From: Peptococcaceae bacterium UBA7702
GTDB lineage: Bacteria > Bacillota > Dehalobacteriia > UBA7702
Reading direction: 5' to 3'
Assembly: GCA_002482535.1 (NCBI GenBank)
Contig: DLGE01000001.1
Location: 310,001 to 374,000 of the forward strand
Length of the DNA stretch: 64,000 nucleotides
Shown here: positions 1 to 6,828 of the stretch, one piece after another
How the letters are laid out: the number at the start of each line of letters is the position of its first letter
Position numbering within the stretch: position 1 is the stretch's first letter
Notes under the pieces: model-generated
Told to the model about the DNA's origin: nothing
Database searches by the model: none
Seen by the model: the letters and a program-made list of their open reading frames with translations, nothing else
Made by a program: the position numbers and the translations under genes

Positions 1-83
1 CTTCCGTTTATGGACGCGGCGCATACCAGCGTCAAAACAAGGCATAGTAACAGCAGAATGAGTATTTTCTTTTTCGTATTCAT
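1..83 (-). CDS. Partial small secreted or membrane protein (N-terminus only)
   Basis: Only the first 27 codons lie in the window; the gene runs off the left edge. The ATG at 83 follows a GGGAG ribosome-binding site that overlaps the last codons of sigG, so the two genes are 9 bases apart and probably cotranscribed. The peptide begins Met-Asn-Thr-Lys-Lys-Lys and then has about 16 hydrophobic residues ending Cys-Ala-Ala-Ser, a typical export signal; the lone Cys is not in a good lipobox. Being downstream of sigG with no visible terminator between, it is probably made in the forespore. The family cannot be recognised from this fragment. Confidence 0.6.
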   Translation of the reverse strand, partial: MNTKKKILILLLLCLVLTLVCAASING

Positions 84-92
84 AAAACTCCC

Positions 93-866
93 TCAAACGT
101 ACTTTCTGAGGTTCATCAGGGCATTCTTTTCCAGACGTGAAACCTGGGCTTGGGAAATACCGATTTCCGAGGCGACTTCCATCTGTGTCCTACCCTGAAA
201 GAAACGCATATTGATGATCTTCTTTTCCCTGGGAGCAATTTTTTTCATCGCCTCACTGATGGCGACTTTTTCCAGCCAAAGTGCGTCGCTGCTCTTATCG
301 TCGCCGATTTGATCCATGACCAGCAGGGGATCGCCGCCGTCGTGGTAAAGAGGTTCATACAGAGAAATCGGGTCCTGAATCGAATCCATGGCGAAGATGA
401 CGGTTTCCTCCGGCAGCTCCAGCATTTTGGCAAGTTCAGCAATTTTTGGTTCTCTGGCGTGTTCGTTGATGAATTTTTCTTTGGCCTGCAACGCTTTGTA
501 GGCGATATCCCTAAGGGAACGGCTGACGCGCAGGGAGTTATTGTCCCGCAAATAGCGTCGAACCTCGCCGATGATCATCGGCACGGCGTAGGTGGAAAAA
601 CGCACGTTTTGGGAGAGATCAAAATTATCCGCGGCTTTGATCAGGCCGATGCAGCCCACTTGAAAAAGATCGTCGGGATTTTCCCCACGATTGGAAAAGC
701 GCTGGATCACGCTGAGCACAAGACGCAAATTGCCGCTGATGATTTTTTCCCGGGCATAATCGTCTCCGTGCTGCATTTTTTCAAAGAGATCGCGCATGAC
801 AGTATTGCTTAAAACGGGTAACTTCGACGTATCAACGCCGCAAATTTCTACTTTACGATTGACCAT
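93..866 (-). CDS. sigG: RNA polymerase forespore sigma factor SigG
   Basis: Late forespore-specific sigma factor that directs spore-maturation genes after engulfment. The 257-residue protein starts Met-Val-Asn-Arg-Lys-Val-Glu-Ile-Cys-Gly-Val-Asp, the family's hallmark N-terminus. It has region 2 (Asp-Asp-Leu-Phe-Gln-Val-Gly-Cys-Ile-Gly-Leu, then a Phe-Ser-Thr-Tyr-Ala core-binding and melting segment) and a C-terminal region 4 helix-turn-helix (Thr-Gln-Met-Glu-Val-Ala-Ser-Glu-Ile-Gly-Ile-Ser-Gln). The start at 866 was preferred over an upstream ATG at 881 because the upstream one is itself part of the GGGGGG ribosome-binding site. A near-ideal SigG-type promoter lies upstream, as expected for autoregulation. 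The usual sigE neighbour is not in the window. The gene confirms a spore former. Confidence 0.96.
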   Translation of the reverse strand: MVNRKVEICGVDTSKLPVLSNTVMRDLFEKMQHGDDYAREKIISGNLRLVLSVIQRFSNRGENPDDLFQVGCIGLIKAADNFDLSQNVRFSTYAVPMIIGEVRRYLRDNNSLRVSRSLRDIAYKALQAKEKFINEHAREPKIAELAKMLELPEETVIFAMDSIQDPISLYEPLYHDGGDPLLVMDQIGDDKSSDALWLEKVAISEAMKKIAPREKKIINMRFFQGRTQMEVASEIGISQAQVSRLEKNALMNLRKYV

Positions 867-896
867 GTTGTTTCCCCCCATTCAAAACTCTGTATC

Positions 897-926
897 TAAT
901 ATGGTTCGTATTTCCTGATGTTATGC
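897..926 (-). promoter_or_regulatory. Forespore (SigG/SigF-type) promoter of sigG
   Basis: On the minus strand GCATA (922-926) is followed by exactly 18 bases and CATATTA (897-903). This fits the published B. subtilis SigG consensus GHATR-N18-CATWHTA at every position. Transcription would start near 889, about 23 bases before the sigG ATG. SigF and SigG sites overlap in sequence, so either factor may read it; in B. subtilis both are known to transcribe sigG. Confidence 0.75.
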
Positions 927-950
927 TGTTGAAAAAGGGGAATTTATGGC

Positions 951-991
951 AATAAAAGAGCCTGTTCAAGTAAAATTGCTTGAACAGGCTC
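951..991 (-). terminator. Rho-independent terminator of the SLH amidase gene
   Basis: A perfect 13-base inverted repeat, GAGCCTGTTCAAG with its complement, spans 958-991 around a 8-base loop. On the minus strand it is followed by TTTTATT. It ends the amidase transcript just upstream of the sigG promoter. Confidence 0.9.
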
Positions 992-1012
992 AAATTCAGT
1001 TTTAGAATTGAT

Positions 1013-2590
1013 TTAACTTTGTTTTGTGAAAGTCATCATAATTTTCGCGGCTTCCGCCCTGGTGGTGTAGGCCCGGGGATTGATTTTGCCCTGATTGTCG
1101 CCGTTGATGACACCGTGGGTCACAGCCCAGGTCATGGCTTCGGTGGCCCAGCTGTCCACAGTATTGCCGTCACTGAAGTTGGCCATGGTTTTGCCGGTAT
1201 CTCCCGTGAGGGTAATGCCTTTTTCTTTGGCGTAGCGGTAGAGAATCGTGATCAGATCTTCCCGGGTGATGGCTTGATTCGGCCCGAAGCTGGTGGCGCT
1301 TAAACCCTCGATGATGTGGTTGCTGTAGCCCCAGGCGATATAGGGGGCGTAGTAAGCCTTGCTGTCCACGTCGCTGAAAACAGTGGATGCCGGTGTGGTG
1401 GAGCTGGCCCCGGCAGTCCTGCCGACGACGGTGATGAACATGCCCCTGGTGATGGAGGCAGCCGGCGAAAAGGTCGTGGCGGAAGTGCCGTTAAAGAACC
1501 CGTTTTCCACGCTGTAAATCACGGCGTTTTTATACCAATCCAAAGCTTTGACATCACTGAATTTGGCAATCGTTGTGGGGTAATAGGCAATGGTTTCTAT
1601 GGCTCTGTTTATGGTTAGATTGATTTTGCCGGTACCGGTGGCAAGGTTGATTCGATTCAGGGCATCCTGATAGATTTGTTCAATCTTTGCTTGGTAACTG
1701 GCGTTGTAAGCGGTAAGTGTTAAGTCGTTATAGTAATCATTCAACCGTTTTGTTGCCGTGGCTTTGGCGTTGGCCAAGGTTGTAGTGTTAATATTTTCAC
1801 CTAAATTGAAATAGCTAACAATGGCTTTGGCGTCGGCTTCGCCGAGTTTTTTAAGGTTCGCGTCGGAAGAAGCGAAAGTCCTGTCCGAGGCATTGCTCAA
1901 AAAGCAGTGTTCCACAATCATGGAGGGGATTTCCCGGTAAGCTGGATGCTTGATGATGCCGTAATAATCGGCGAGACGGGTCCCGTCCGTCCAATAGGTG
2001 TTGCTTTCCGAGGCTCTCGTAAATACGCCCCGCTTATTGAGGCCCAAATCGCCTAAATTATTGACGATCTGTTTGCCGAGGTCCGTCAGAGCGTATTCCT
2101 CCAGGCGGGAAACGTAAACCTCACCGCCATTGGCCGAGGAGGAAGTCGAAGAATTAAAGTGTAAGCTGATCATGAGATCGGGGCTGTGTGTGGCGGCTAC
2201 CACAGCTCTGTCCTCCAACTCCAAAGAAGTGCTGTTATTGCTTCTCGTCAGAAAGACGGTGACTTTTCCGCTATAATTTTGTTCCAGGAAATTCTTGCAA
2301 TAGGTTGCCACGGCCAGATTGATTTCTCGCTCATAAATGCCTCCGGCGCTGGCGCCGGGGTCCTTGCCGCCGTGTCCCGGGTCAAGGACGATGATCAGAT
2401 TTCCGTCCTTTTCCGCGGAAGTCGTCATCTGATACGGTGTAACGGTCAGGGGAGCGGTGTAGCTGATGCCGTCATCGCCTTCCTCGTTGGCGTAATGGTC
2501 CGGTGTCGCCGCCAAAACCCCGCAAGAAAAAGTGAAAAGAAATGAAATCGTACAGAGGAGCGTTAAGATACCGCGCAGTTTTTTCTTCAT
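1013..2590 (-). CDS. N-acetylmuramoyl-L-alanine amidase with three SLH domains
   Basis: Secreted peptidoglycan hydrolase of the Amidase_3 family, held at the cell surface by S-layer homology domains. The 525-residue protein has a signal peptide (about 1-28). The zinc amidase domain (about 64-262) shows His73 in Asp-Pro-Gly-His-Gly-Gly, Glu87, His144 in Ser-Leu-His-Phe-Asn, and the catalytic Glu227 in Val-Glu-His-Cys-Phe-Leu-Ser-Asn. A linker with an FIVAR-like repeat follows, then three SLH repeats (about 350-525). The ATG at 2590 was chosen because the signal peptide starts there; its AAGGAG site is unusually far away (14 bases). An open reading frame continues 75 codons upstream but reads as leader RNA, not protein. 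SLH repeats usually bind pyruvylated secondary cell-wall polymer. Confidence 0.92.
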   Translation of the reverse strand: MKKKLRGILTLLCTISFLFTFSCGVLAATPDHYANEEGDDGISYTAPLTVTPYQMTTSAEKDGNLIIVLDPGHGGKDPGASAGGIYEREINLAVATYCKNFLEQNYSGKVTVFLTRSNNSTSLELEDRAVVAATHSPDLMISLHFNSSTSSSANGGEVYVSRLEEYALTDLGKQIVNNLGDLGLNKRGVFTRASESNTYWTDGTRLADYYGIIKHPAYREIPSMIVEHCFLSNASDRTFASSDANLKKLGEADAKAIVSYFNLGENINTTTLANAKATATKRLNDYYNDLTLTAYNASYQAKIEQIYQDALNRINLATGTGKINLTINRAIETIAYYPTTIAKFSDVKALDWYKNAVIYSVENGFFNGTSATTFSPAASITRGMFITVVGRTAGASSTTPASTVFSDVDSKAYYAPYIAWGYSNHIIEGLSATSFGPNQAITREDLITILYRYAKEKGITLTGDTGKTMANFSDGNTVDSWATEAMTWAVTHGVINGDNQGKINPRAYTTRAEAAKIMMTFTKQS

Positions 2591-2795
2591 GATAAATAAT
2601 AAACTCCTTTTGGTGTGTGATTTGATATCCAGCCGGGGACAGTGAATCGAATTACAACAGCAAGCTTCGGTAACCGGGCAGCTTTGATCAGGTCTTGATA
2701 ACATCATGGCCAACGGAGAACTTTGCCGTTCATGGTGAAAGCACATACCACAGCTAAAGATCTGGCAGGAACGGTGACGAAGAATCCATCGCCAA
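2591..2795 (-). promoter_or_regulatory. Long structured 5' leader of the amidase gene
   Basis: About 200 untranslated bases separate the predicted start of transcription from the amidase ATG. On the minus strand they contain local stems, for example AACGG pairing with CCGTT inside a CATG/CATG outer pair. The segment GCTGCCCGGTTACCGAAG resembles the conserved 3' part of GEMM-I (cyclic di-GMP) riboswitches. The matching 5' core of that class is not convincing, so I call only a structured leader, not a named riboswitch. Confidence 0.35.
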
Positions 2796-2801
2796 TTATC
2801 T

Positions 2802-2832
2802 ATATTAAAACACAAATGATAAAAAATGACAA
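2802..2832 (-). promoter_or_regulatory. Promoter of the SLH amidase gene
   Basis: On the minus strand TTGTCA (2827-2832) is followed after 19 bases by TAATAT (2802-2807), or after 17 by TTTAAT. It resembles a vegetative promoter, with slightly uncertain spacing. Confidence 0.5.
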
Positions 2833-2985
2833 GTGAAGGTTTTCTTAAGATTTTTGGAATTGGAATATCGTTATAGAAAGATCTCCTTAGGGGGTAAAAG
2901 GGGATATGACGGTTTGATGGGACAAAAATGGTACATGAAATCGGTTATGATAGACCCAGGAAAAACGCAAAAGGGAGGGAAAACC

Positions 2986-3291
2986 ATGGATGAGGTATTG
3001 CTCTATCAGGAAAACAGCGCCGGCGCAACCATTGCCGTTGCTGCCCAGATTGATGAATATGGGCGTTTGCTGATTTTAGGCGACGAGTATGGCGGGGAAT
3101 GGGAAAAAGAATATTGTTATTTGATGGACAGAGAAAATACCAAAAAACTTTCGGCCCTGTTGAAAAATAAGCGTTACGCCACCCTTTTACAGGCGCTGGC
3201 CGCAGGGTTTGACGATTCCAACGGCTGTGAGCGTCTGATGGAATATTGCAGGGAACACGGTGTCTCATACCTGTATTTTGAAGTGGAGTAA
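2986..3291 (+). CDS. Small conserved-looking protein of unknown function
   Basis: A 101-residue soluble protein, acidic overall, with no signal peptide, membrane segment or metal motif. The start at 2986 follows a strong GGGAGG; the reading frame continues upstream but without a ribosome-binding site. The N-terminal half reads like a small beta-sheet unit (alternating hydrophobic residues with Asp-Glu-Tyr-Gly-Arg-Leu-Leu-Ile-Leu-Gly). The C-terminal half is helical, with two Cys in the last third. It stands alone between the divergent amidase promoter and its own terminator. I do not recognise the family. Confidence 0.7.
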   Translation: MDEVLLYQENSAGATIAVAAQIDEYGRLLILGDEYGGEWEKEYCYLMDRENTKKLSALLKNKRYATLLQALAAGFDDSNGCERLMEYCREHGVSYLYFEVE

Positions 3292-3310
3292 AAAGATCAG
3301 CAATAAAATA

Positions 3311-3366
3311 CCGCACAGTCTATAGACTGCGCGGCAGCGACGGTAGACCAAAAGAGGTCTTTTTAT
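3311..3366 (+). terminator. Tandem hairpins ending the small 2986 gene
   Basis: A first inverted repeat (3311-3334, CCGCACAGTC with its near complement) has no T-run. A second hairpin, AGACC/AGGTCT (3345-3360), is followed by TTTT and acts as a standard rho-independent terminator. From here to the DUF1540 gene (3367-3669) the only structures seen are the tRNA fragment and the palindromic terminator listed next. Confidence 0.75.
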
Positions 3367-3519
3367 ATAAAAGATTATTCAGATGATATAATTTTTGTAC
3401 TGGAAGCTCATTTTCCGCGTCTTCTTGATAAGCTGCCAAATGAAAAAGTTGGGATCATCTTATCTTCATTGGTGATCCAATCCTTGACCAAATTTTTTCT
3501 ATTGTAGTCTGTAACGTGG

Positions 3520-3547
3520 AACCTTGCCAAGGTTGAAGTCGAGGGTT
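3520..3547 (+). repeat. Fragment of tRNA-Gly(GCC): anticodon arm to T arm
   Basis: From 3521 to 3548 the sequence matches 6741-6768 inside the intact tRNA-Gly(GCC) gene at 27 of 28 positions, in the same orientation. It covers the anticodon stem-loop, variable region and the start of the T arm. Neither acceptor arm nor D arm is present, so it is not a functional tRNA. It may be a recombination scar or an old attachment site. Confidence 0.75.
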
Positions 3548-3632
3548 CACAGCTCTGATGATCATCTTTACTGTCATTGATCCGCAATCCTTTTGCCGAT
3601 CGAAACAGGGCGAAATGGGTTCGCCTAAAATG

Positions 3633-3668
3633 AAAAGCGCAGAGAAGCATGCTTCTCTGCGCTTTCCT
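3633..3668. terminator. Palindromic terminator downstream of the DUF1540 gene
   Basis: A perfect palindrome with a 16-base half (AAAGCGCAGAGAAGCA centred at 3649/3650) is flanked by A-runs and T-runs. It begins a few bases after the DUF1540 stop codon on the minus strand and can act as its terminator; it could also stop plus-strand transcription. Confidence 0.8.
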
Positions 3669-3669
3669 T

Positions 3670-3825
3670 TTAGCCGTCCCTGCGCTCAAACTTTTCACAA
3701 GCAGTGTCGCTACAGCACGCCGCTTTCATTTGCGATGCACATGTTCCGACGGTGATTTCTTTGGCGGTGCAACCGTTGGCGTGATTGTATTTGCATTCCT
3801 CAACGCGACAGATCAGGTTGTCCAA
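3670..3825 (-). CDS. DUF1540 cysteine-rich small protein
   Basis: A 51-residue protein with seven cysteines, starting with TTG at 3825 behind a strong GGAGG eight bases away. Its pattern Cys-Arg-Val-Glu-Glu-Cys-Lys-Tyr-Asn followed by Cys-Thr-Ala-Lys-Glu-Ile-Thr-Val and then Cys-Cys and Thr-Ala-Cys-Glu-Lys-Phe is the signature of the DUF1540 family, thought to be small metal-binding proteins common in anaerobic Firmicutes. It lies alone, divergent from nth, and ends at a palindromic terminator. A SigF/SigG-like promoter is visible upstream, which would fit forespore expression, but this is inference. The function is unknown. Confidence 0.85.
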   Translation of the reverse strand: MDNLICRVEECKYNHANGCTAKEITVGTCASQMKAACCSDTACEKFERRDG

Positions 3826-3863
3826 AGAGGCCACCTCCTTTCGCGCAAAATTGACTACTTTTT

Positions 3864-3892
3864 TATTATCTCCGCAAAAATCTTTTTCATGC
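3864..3892 (-). promoter_or_regulatory. Possible forespore-type promoter of the DUF1540 gene
   Basis: On the minus strand GCATG (3888-3892) is followed after 17 bases by GATAATA (3864-3870). This is one base short of ideal SigG spacing, with six of seven -10 matches. The same bases also contain GGAGATAATA, which fits the SigF -10 pattern. It is tentative. Confidence 0.35.
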
Positions 3893-3894
3893 TC

Positions 3895-3923
3895 TTTTCA
3901 AATGTGGTAAAATAGGATATAAT
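3895..3923 (+). promoter_or_regulatory. Promoter of nth-speE-agmatinase-like operon
   Basis: TTTTCA (3895-3900), a 17-base spacer and a perfect TATAAT (3918-3923). The predicted start of transcription, about 3930, falls within two or three bases of the nth ATG, so the nth message may be leaderless. Confidence 0.65.
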
Positions 3924-3931
3924 CAATCAAT

Positions 3932-4585
3932 ATGAAAAATCCGACAAAGCCTAAAAAACAAAAAGAAATCCTTGCACGCCTTGCCACGGCTTACGCCGAT
4001 GCCAAGCCTGCGCTGCACTTTAAAAATCCCTATGAGCTGTTGGTCGCCGTTTTGCTTTCCGCCCAGTGCACCGACGAGCGGGTCAATATCGTTACCAAAG
4101 AGCTTTTTTTAAAAGCACCGGACGCTGTTGCCATGGCAGATCTCGGCGAGGAAAGGGTTAGAGAAATCATTCGTTCCTGCGGCCTCTATAAGAATAAGGC
4201 AAAAAACATTGTGGCTTTGAGCAAGATTTTGGCAGCACAGTATGGCGGTGAAGTACCCAGTGTCAGAGAAGATTTGGAGGCGCTCCCCGGCATTGGCCGA
4301 AAAAGCGCCAATGTGGTGATGAGCGTTGCTTTCGGCTTGCCTGCCATTGCCGTGGACACCCATGTGTTTCGGGTTAGCCGGCGCATGGGATTTTCCCAAG
4401 GGAAGGATGTGCGAAAAGTCGAAAATGATCTGATGGCGCTGATTCCCCAAGAGGACTGGGGAGCGGCTCATCACTGGCTGATTTTTCACGGGCGGCGCGT
4501 CTGTAAGGCCGTGAAACCCCTCTGTGATCGCTGCCCTGTGGGAGATATATGTCCCCGCTTAGTTTTAAAAAATAAGGAGAAATAA
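3932..4585 (+). CDS. nth: Endonuclease III (DNA glycosylase/AP lyase)
   Basis: Base-excision repair enzyme that removes oxidised pyrimidines and nicks the abasic site. The 217-residue protein has the helix-hairpin-helix Leu-Pro-Gly-Ile-Gly-Arg-Lys with catalytic Lys124, the catalytic Asp142 in Val-Asp-Thr-His, and the C-terminal 4Fe-4S loop Cys191-x6-Cys198-x2-Cys201-x5-Cys207. All family-defining residues are present. No Shine-Dalgarno sequence precedes the ATG, and the -10 box ends only eight bases upstream, which suggests leaderless translation. It is the first gene of a three-gene operon with speE (7-base gap) and an arginase-family gene. Confidence 0.95.
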   Translation: MKNPTKPKKQKEILARLATAYADAKPALHFKNPYELLVAVLLSAQCTDERVNIVTKELFLKAPDAVAMADLGEERVREIIRSCGLYKNKAKNIVALSKILAAQYGGEVPSVREDLEALPGIGRKSANVVMSVAFGLPAIAVDTHVFRVSRRMGFSQGKDVRKVENDLMALIPQEDWGAAHHWLIFHGRRVCKAVKPLCDRCPVGDICPRLVLKNKEK

Positions 4586-4592
4586 GAAAAAA

Positions 4593-5429
4593 ATGGACGG
4601 ACTTTGGTATACTGAAAATTGGATTCCCGGCATAAATATTAGCCTAAAGATTAAAACAAAACTCTACGAAGAGGAAACGCCCTTTCAGTTTTTGGAGGTC
4701 GTGGATACCGATGTTTGGGGCAAGGCGCTCTTTCTTGACCGCTGCATTATGACGACGGACCGGGACGAATTCATCTATCACGAGATGATCACCCATATCG
4801 CGATGAACGCTCATAAAGAGCCGAAAAACGTGCTGGTGATCGGCGGCGGTGACGGCGGTGTCATCCGCGAAGTGGTAAAGCATCCTTCGGTGGAAAAGGC
4901 CACTCTTTGCGAAATCGACGAAGCGGTGGTGCGCGCCGCCAAAAAGTACTTCCCCAAAATCGCCTCTGAATTGGAAAATCCTAAGGTAGAAGTGCTTTTT
5001 GCCGACGGTGTGAAACACATCAAGGAACATCTGAACTACTATGATGTGATCATTGTCGATTCCACCGACCCTGTCGGGCCTGCCGTGGGTCTTTTTCAGA
5101 AAGACTTCTATCAATGCGTTTATGATGCGTTGAAAGAGGACGGCATCTTTGTTGCCCAGACGGAATCGCCCTTTGTTTATCCCGACATCGTTCCCGGCGT
5201 CTACCATACCATCGAATCCATCTTTCCCATCACCCGGGAATATCTTGCGGCGATCCCGACCTATCCCGGCAGTATGTGGGGATTCACTTTGGGTTCTAAA
5301 AAGTATGATCCGTTGCAGCTGAAAAAAGAAGACATTTGCGCGCCGGAAACGAAATACTACAGCCCGGATATGCACTTTGCGGCGTTTGTTCTGCCTCCCT
5401 TCGTCAAGGAGTTGATCGGAGGAAAATAA
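4593..5429 (+). CDS. speE: Spermidine synthase (polyamine aminopropyltransferase)
   Basis: Transfers an aminopropyl group from decarboxylated S-adenosylmethionine to putrescine. The 278-residue protein has the N-terminal beta domain with Gln32 and Tyr62-His63-Glu64, the nucleotide-binding Gly-Gly-Gly-Asp-Gly-Gly loop (84-89), Glu107-Ile-Asp109, and the catalytic Asp156 in Val-Asp-Ser-Thr-Asp-Pro-Val-Gly-Pro. All are typical of active enzymes. Its AAGGAG site lies inside the nth stop region. The next gene, of the arginase/agmatinase family, overlaps the stop by one base. In many bacteria agmatinase makes the putrescine used here, which explains the pairing. Confidence 0.95.
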   Translation: MDGLWYTENWIPGINISLKIKTKLYEEETPFQFLEVVDTDVWGKALFLDRCIMTTDRDEFIYHEMITHIAMNAHKEPKNVLVIGGGDGGVIREVVKHPSVEKATLCEIDEAVVRAAKKYFPKIASELENPKVEVLFADGVKHIKEHLNYYDVIIVDSTDPVGPAVGLFQKDFYQCVYDALKEDGIFVAQTESPFVYPDIVPGVYHTIESIFPITREYLAAIPTYPGSMWGFTLGSKKYDPLQLKKEDICAPETKYYSPDMHFAAFVLPPFVKELIGGK

Positions 5430-6316
5430 TGAAATCTGACCATGAATTCGTTCCTTTTCTCGCGGCGGAGGCGGAGGAGAAATATGCCGACGCCGTGATT
5501 TTGGGTTGTCCCTACGAAGATCCCGGCGCTTTTCGACGCGGCGCCCAAGACGCGCCCCAGGCAATGCGCGACTTTTCCCGCCATATCAGCACGTATCATC
5601 CCGATTCAGGCAGGGATCTGAAGCGTTGGGCTGTGGCGGATAAAGACTGTATTGAGAAAAACGAAAACAACGAAAACAATGAAAATGAAGAAGCCGTTTT
5701 CTCCTGTTTGGAGGAAGCGGCCTTTTCAGTTTTAAGGGACAAACGCTTCCTGCTGACCTTAGGCGGCACCCGGGCCATTGCCTATCCCTTGATCAAAGCG
5801 GCGAAAAGGATGTATCCGAGACTGAAGGTGATCTCCTTAGACGCCCATACGGGCAAAGAGAAGCGGGGCTCTTATGTCAGCCACGATAATGTCTTTACTG
5901 CCTTAACCGAGGATTTTTTCCCCAAGAGTGACCTCTACCAGTGGGGGAGCCGTGTCGGCAGCGAACACGCGGTAAAAGATTGCAGGGTGCGCCAGTTTTA
6001 TACGCCGCCCCACGTCAAAAAGGGTGTTTTGGAGCAGATGCACAAGCTCTATAAATACCCCGTTTACCTCACCATCGATATCGACGTCATGGACCCGCCC
6101 TTTGCACCCGGCAGCGGTCATCCCGTTTACGGTGGCATCGGTACGGCGGAGCTTTTCGAAACCGTCGCTCTTTTGCAGAGTCTCAACGTGGTGGGAATGG
6201 ATTTGACAGAGATCGTACCCGCTTATGATAAAAGCGGCATTACCACGGTTTTAGGAGCGACGCTGGTGAAAGAAGCGCTCGTTCATTTTCTGCCGAAATT
6301 CAAAAAAAGACCTTGA
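5429..6316 (+). CDS. Arginase/agmatinase-family protein lacking one metal site
   Basis: A ureohydrolase-fold protein of 295 residues whose ATG overlaps the speE stop (TAATG). Its place after speE suggests agmatinase, which makes putrescine from agmatine. The MnB ligands are present: Asp138 and His140 in Asp-Ala-His, and Asp217/Asp219 in Asp-Ile-Asp-Val-Met-Asp-Pro. Two MnA ligands are replaced: the usual Gly-Gly-Asp/Glu-His motif is Gly-Gly-Thr-Arg (112-115), and Asp-Ala-His-x-Asp is Asp-Ala-His-Thr-Gly (138-142). A low-complexity Asn/Glu stretch (about 77-89) interrupts the N-terminal part. It may be an inactive or regulatory paralogue, or use one metal or another substrate, so I give no speB symbol. 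Confidence 0.8.
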   Translation: MKSDHEFVPFLAAEAEEKYADAVILGCPYEDPGAFRRGAQDAPQAMRDFSRHISTYHPDSGRDLKRWAVADKDCIEKNENNENNENEEAVFSCLEEAAFSVLRDKRFLLTLGGTRAIAYPLIKAAKRMYPRLKVISLDAHTGKEKRGSYVSHDNVFTALTEDFFPKSDLYQWGSRVGSEHAVKDCRVRQFYTPPHVKKGVLEQMHKLYKYPVYLTIDIDVMDPPFAPGSGHPVYGGIGTAELFETVALLQSLNVVGMDLTEIVPAYDKSGITTVLGATLVKEALVHFLPKFKKRP

Positions 6317-6341
6317 CAAAAGGGGACAAAGGCGATAAAAT
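6313..6341 (+). promoter_or_regulatory. Upstream promoter of the tRNA operon
   Basis: Perfect TTGACA (6313-6318), a 17-base spacer and TAAAAT (6336-6341). It overlaps the stop codon of the arginase-family gene and points to the tRNA cluster about 120 bases downstream. Confidence 0.7.
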
Positions 6342-6414
6342 TAGTTTGCTCTGAAGATTGAGGTGTTGAAAAACGCTTTCCAATCGGATGCTCACTGTCA
6401 ACCTCAAAAAGTGG

Positions 6415-6443
6415 TTGACAAAAAGATTGATGTATGATAGAAT
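6415..6443 (+). promoter_or_regulatory. Proximal promoter of the tRNA operon
   Basis: Perfect TTGACA (6415-6420), a 17-base spacer and TAGAAT (6438-6443), ending 18 bases before tRNA-Val. With the upstream one it forms a tandem pair. Confidence 0.85.
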
Positions 6444-6461
6444 CGTTCTCGTGACATTCCC

Positions 6462-6537
<76 letters not shown>

Positions 6538-6543
6538 TTACAT

Positions 6544-6620
6544 GGCGCAGTAGCTCAGTTGGTTAGAGCGTCGGCCTGTCACGCCGAAGGTCGTGGGTTC
6601 GAGCCCCATCTGCGTCGCCA
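6544..6620 (+). tRNA. tRNA-Asp (GUC)
   Basis: Complete cloverleaf: acceptor GGCGCAG/CTGCGTC, anticodon loop CTGTCAC with anticodon GTC, encoded CCA. Six bases after tRNA-Val. Confidence 0.97.
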
Positions 6621-6623
6621 CTT

Positions 6624-6699
<76 letters not shown>

Positions 6700-6713
6700 T
6701 TACTGTTTAAAAT

Positions 6714-6788
<75 letters not shown>

Positions 6789-6794
6789 ATAAAG

Positions 6795-6828
6795 TCCCTG
6801 CTAAAACATAGTGGGGATTTTGTTTTTT
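6795..6828 (+). terminator. Terminator of the tRNA operon
   Basis: The imperfect stem TCCCTGCTA/TAGTGGGGA is followed by TTTTGTTTTTT. Confidence 0.8.

Noticed and set aside
2591..2815. Open frame extending the SLH amidase 75 codons upstream of 2590
   Set aside because: The sequence is Cys/His-rich and unlike any N-terminus, a typical signal peptide starts at 2590, and the region looks like structured leader RNA.
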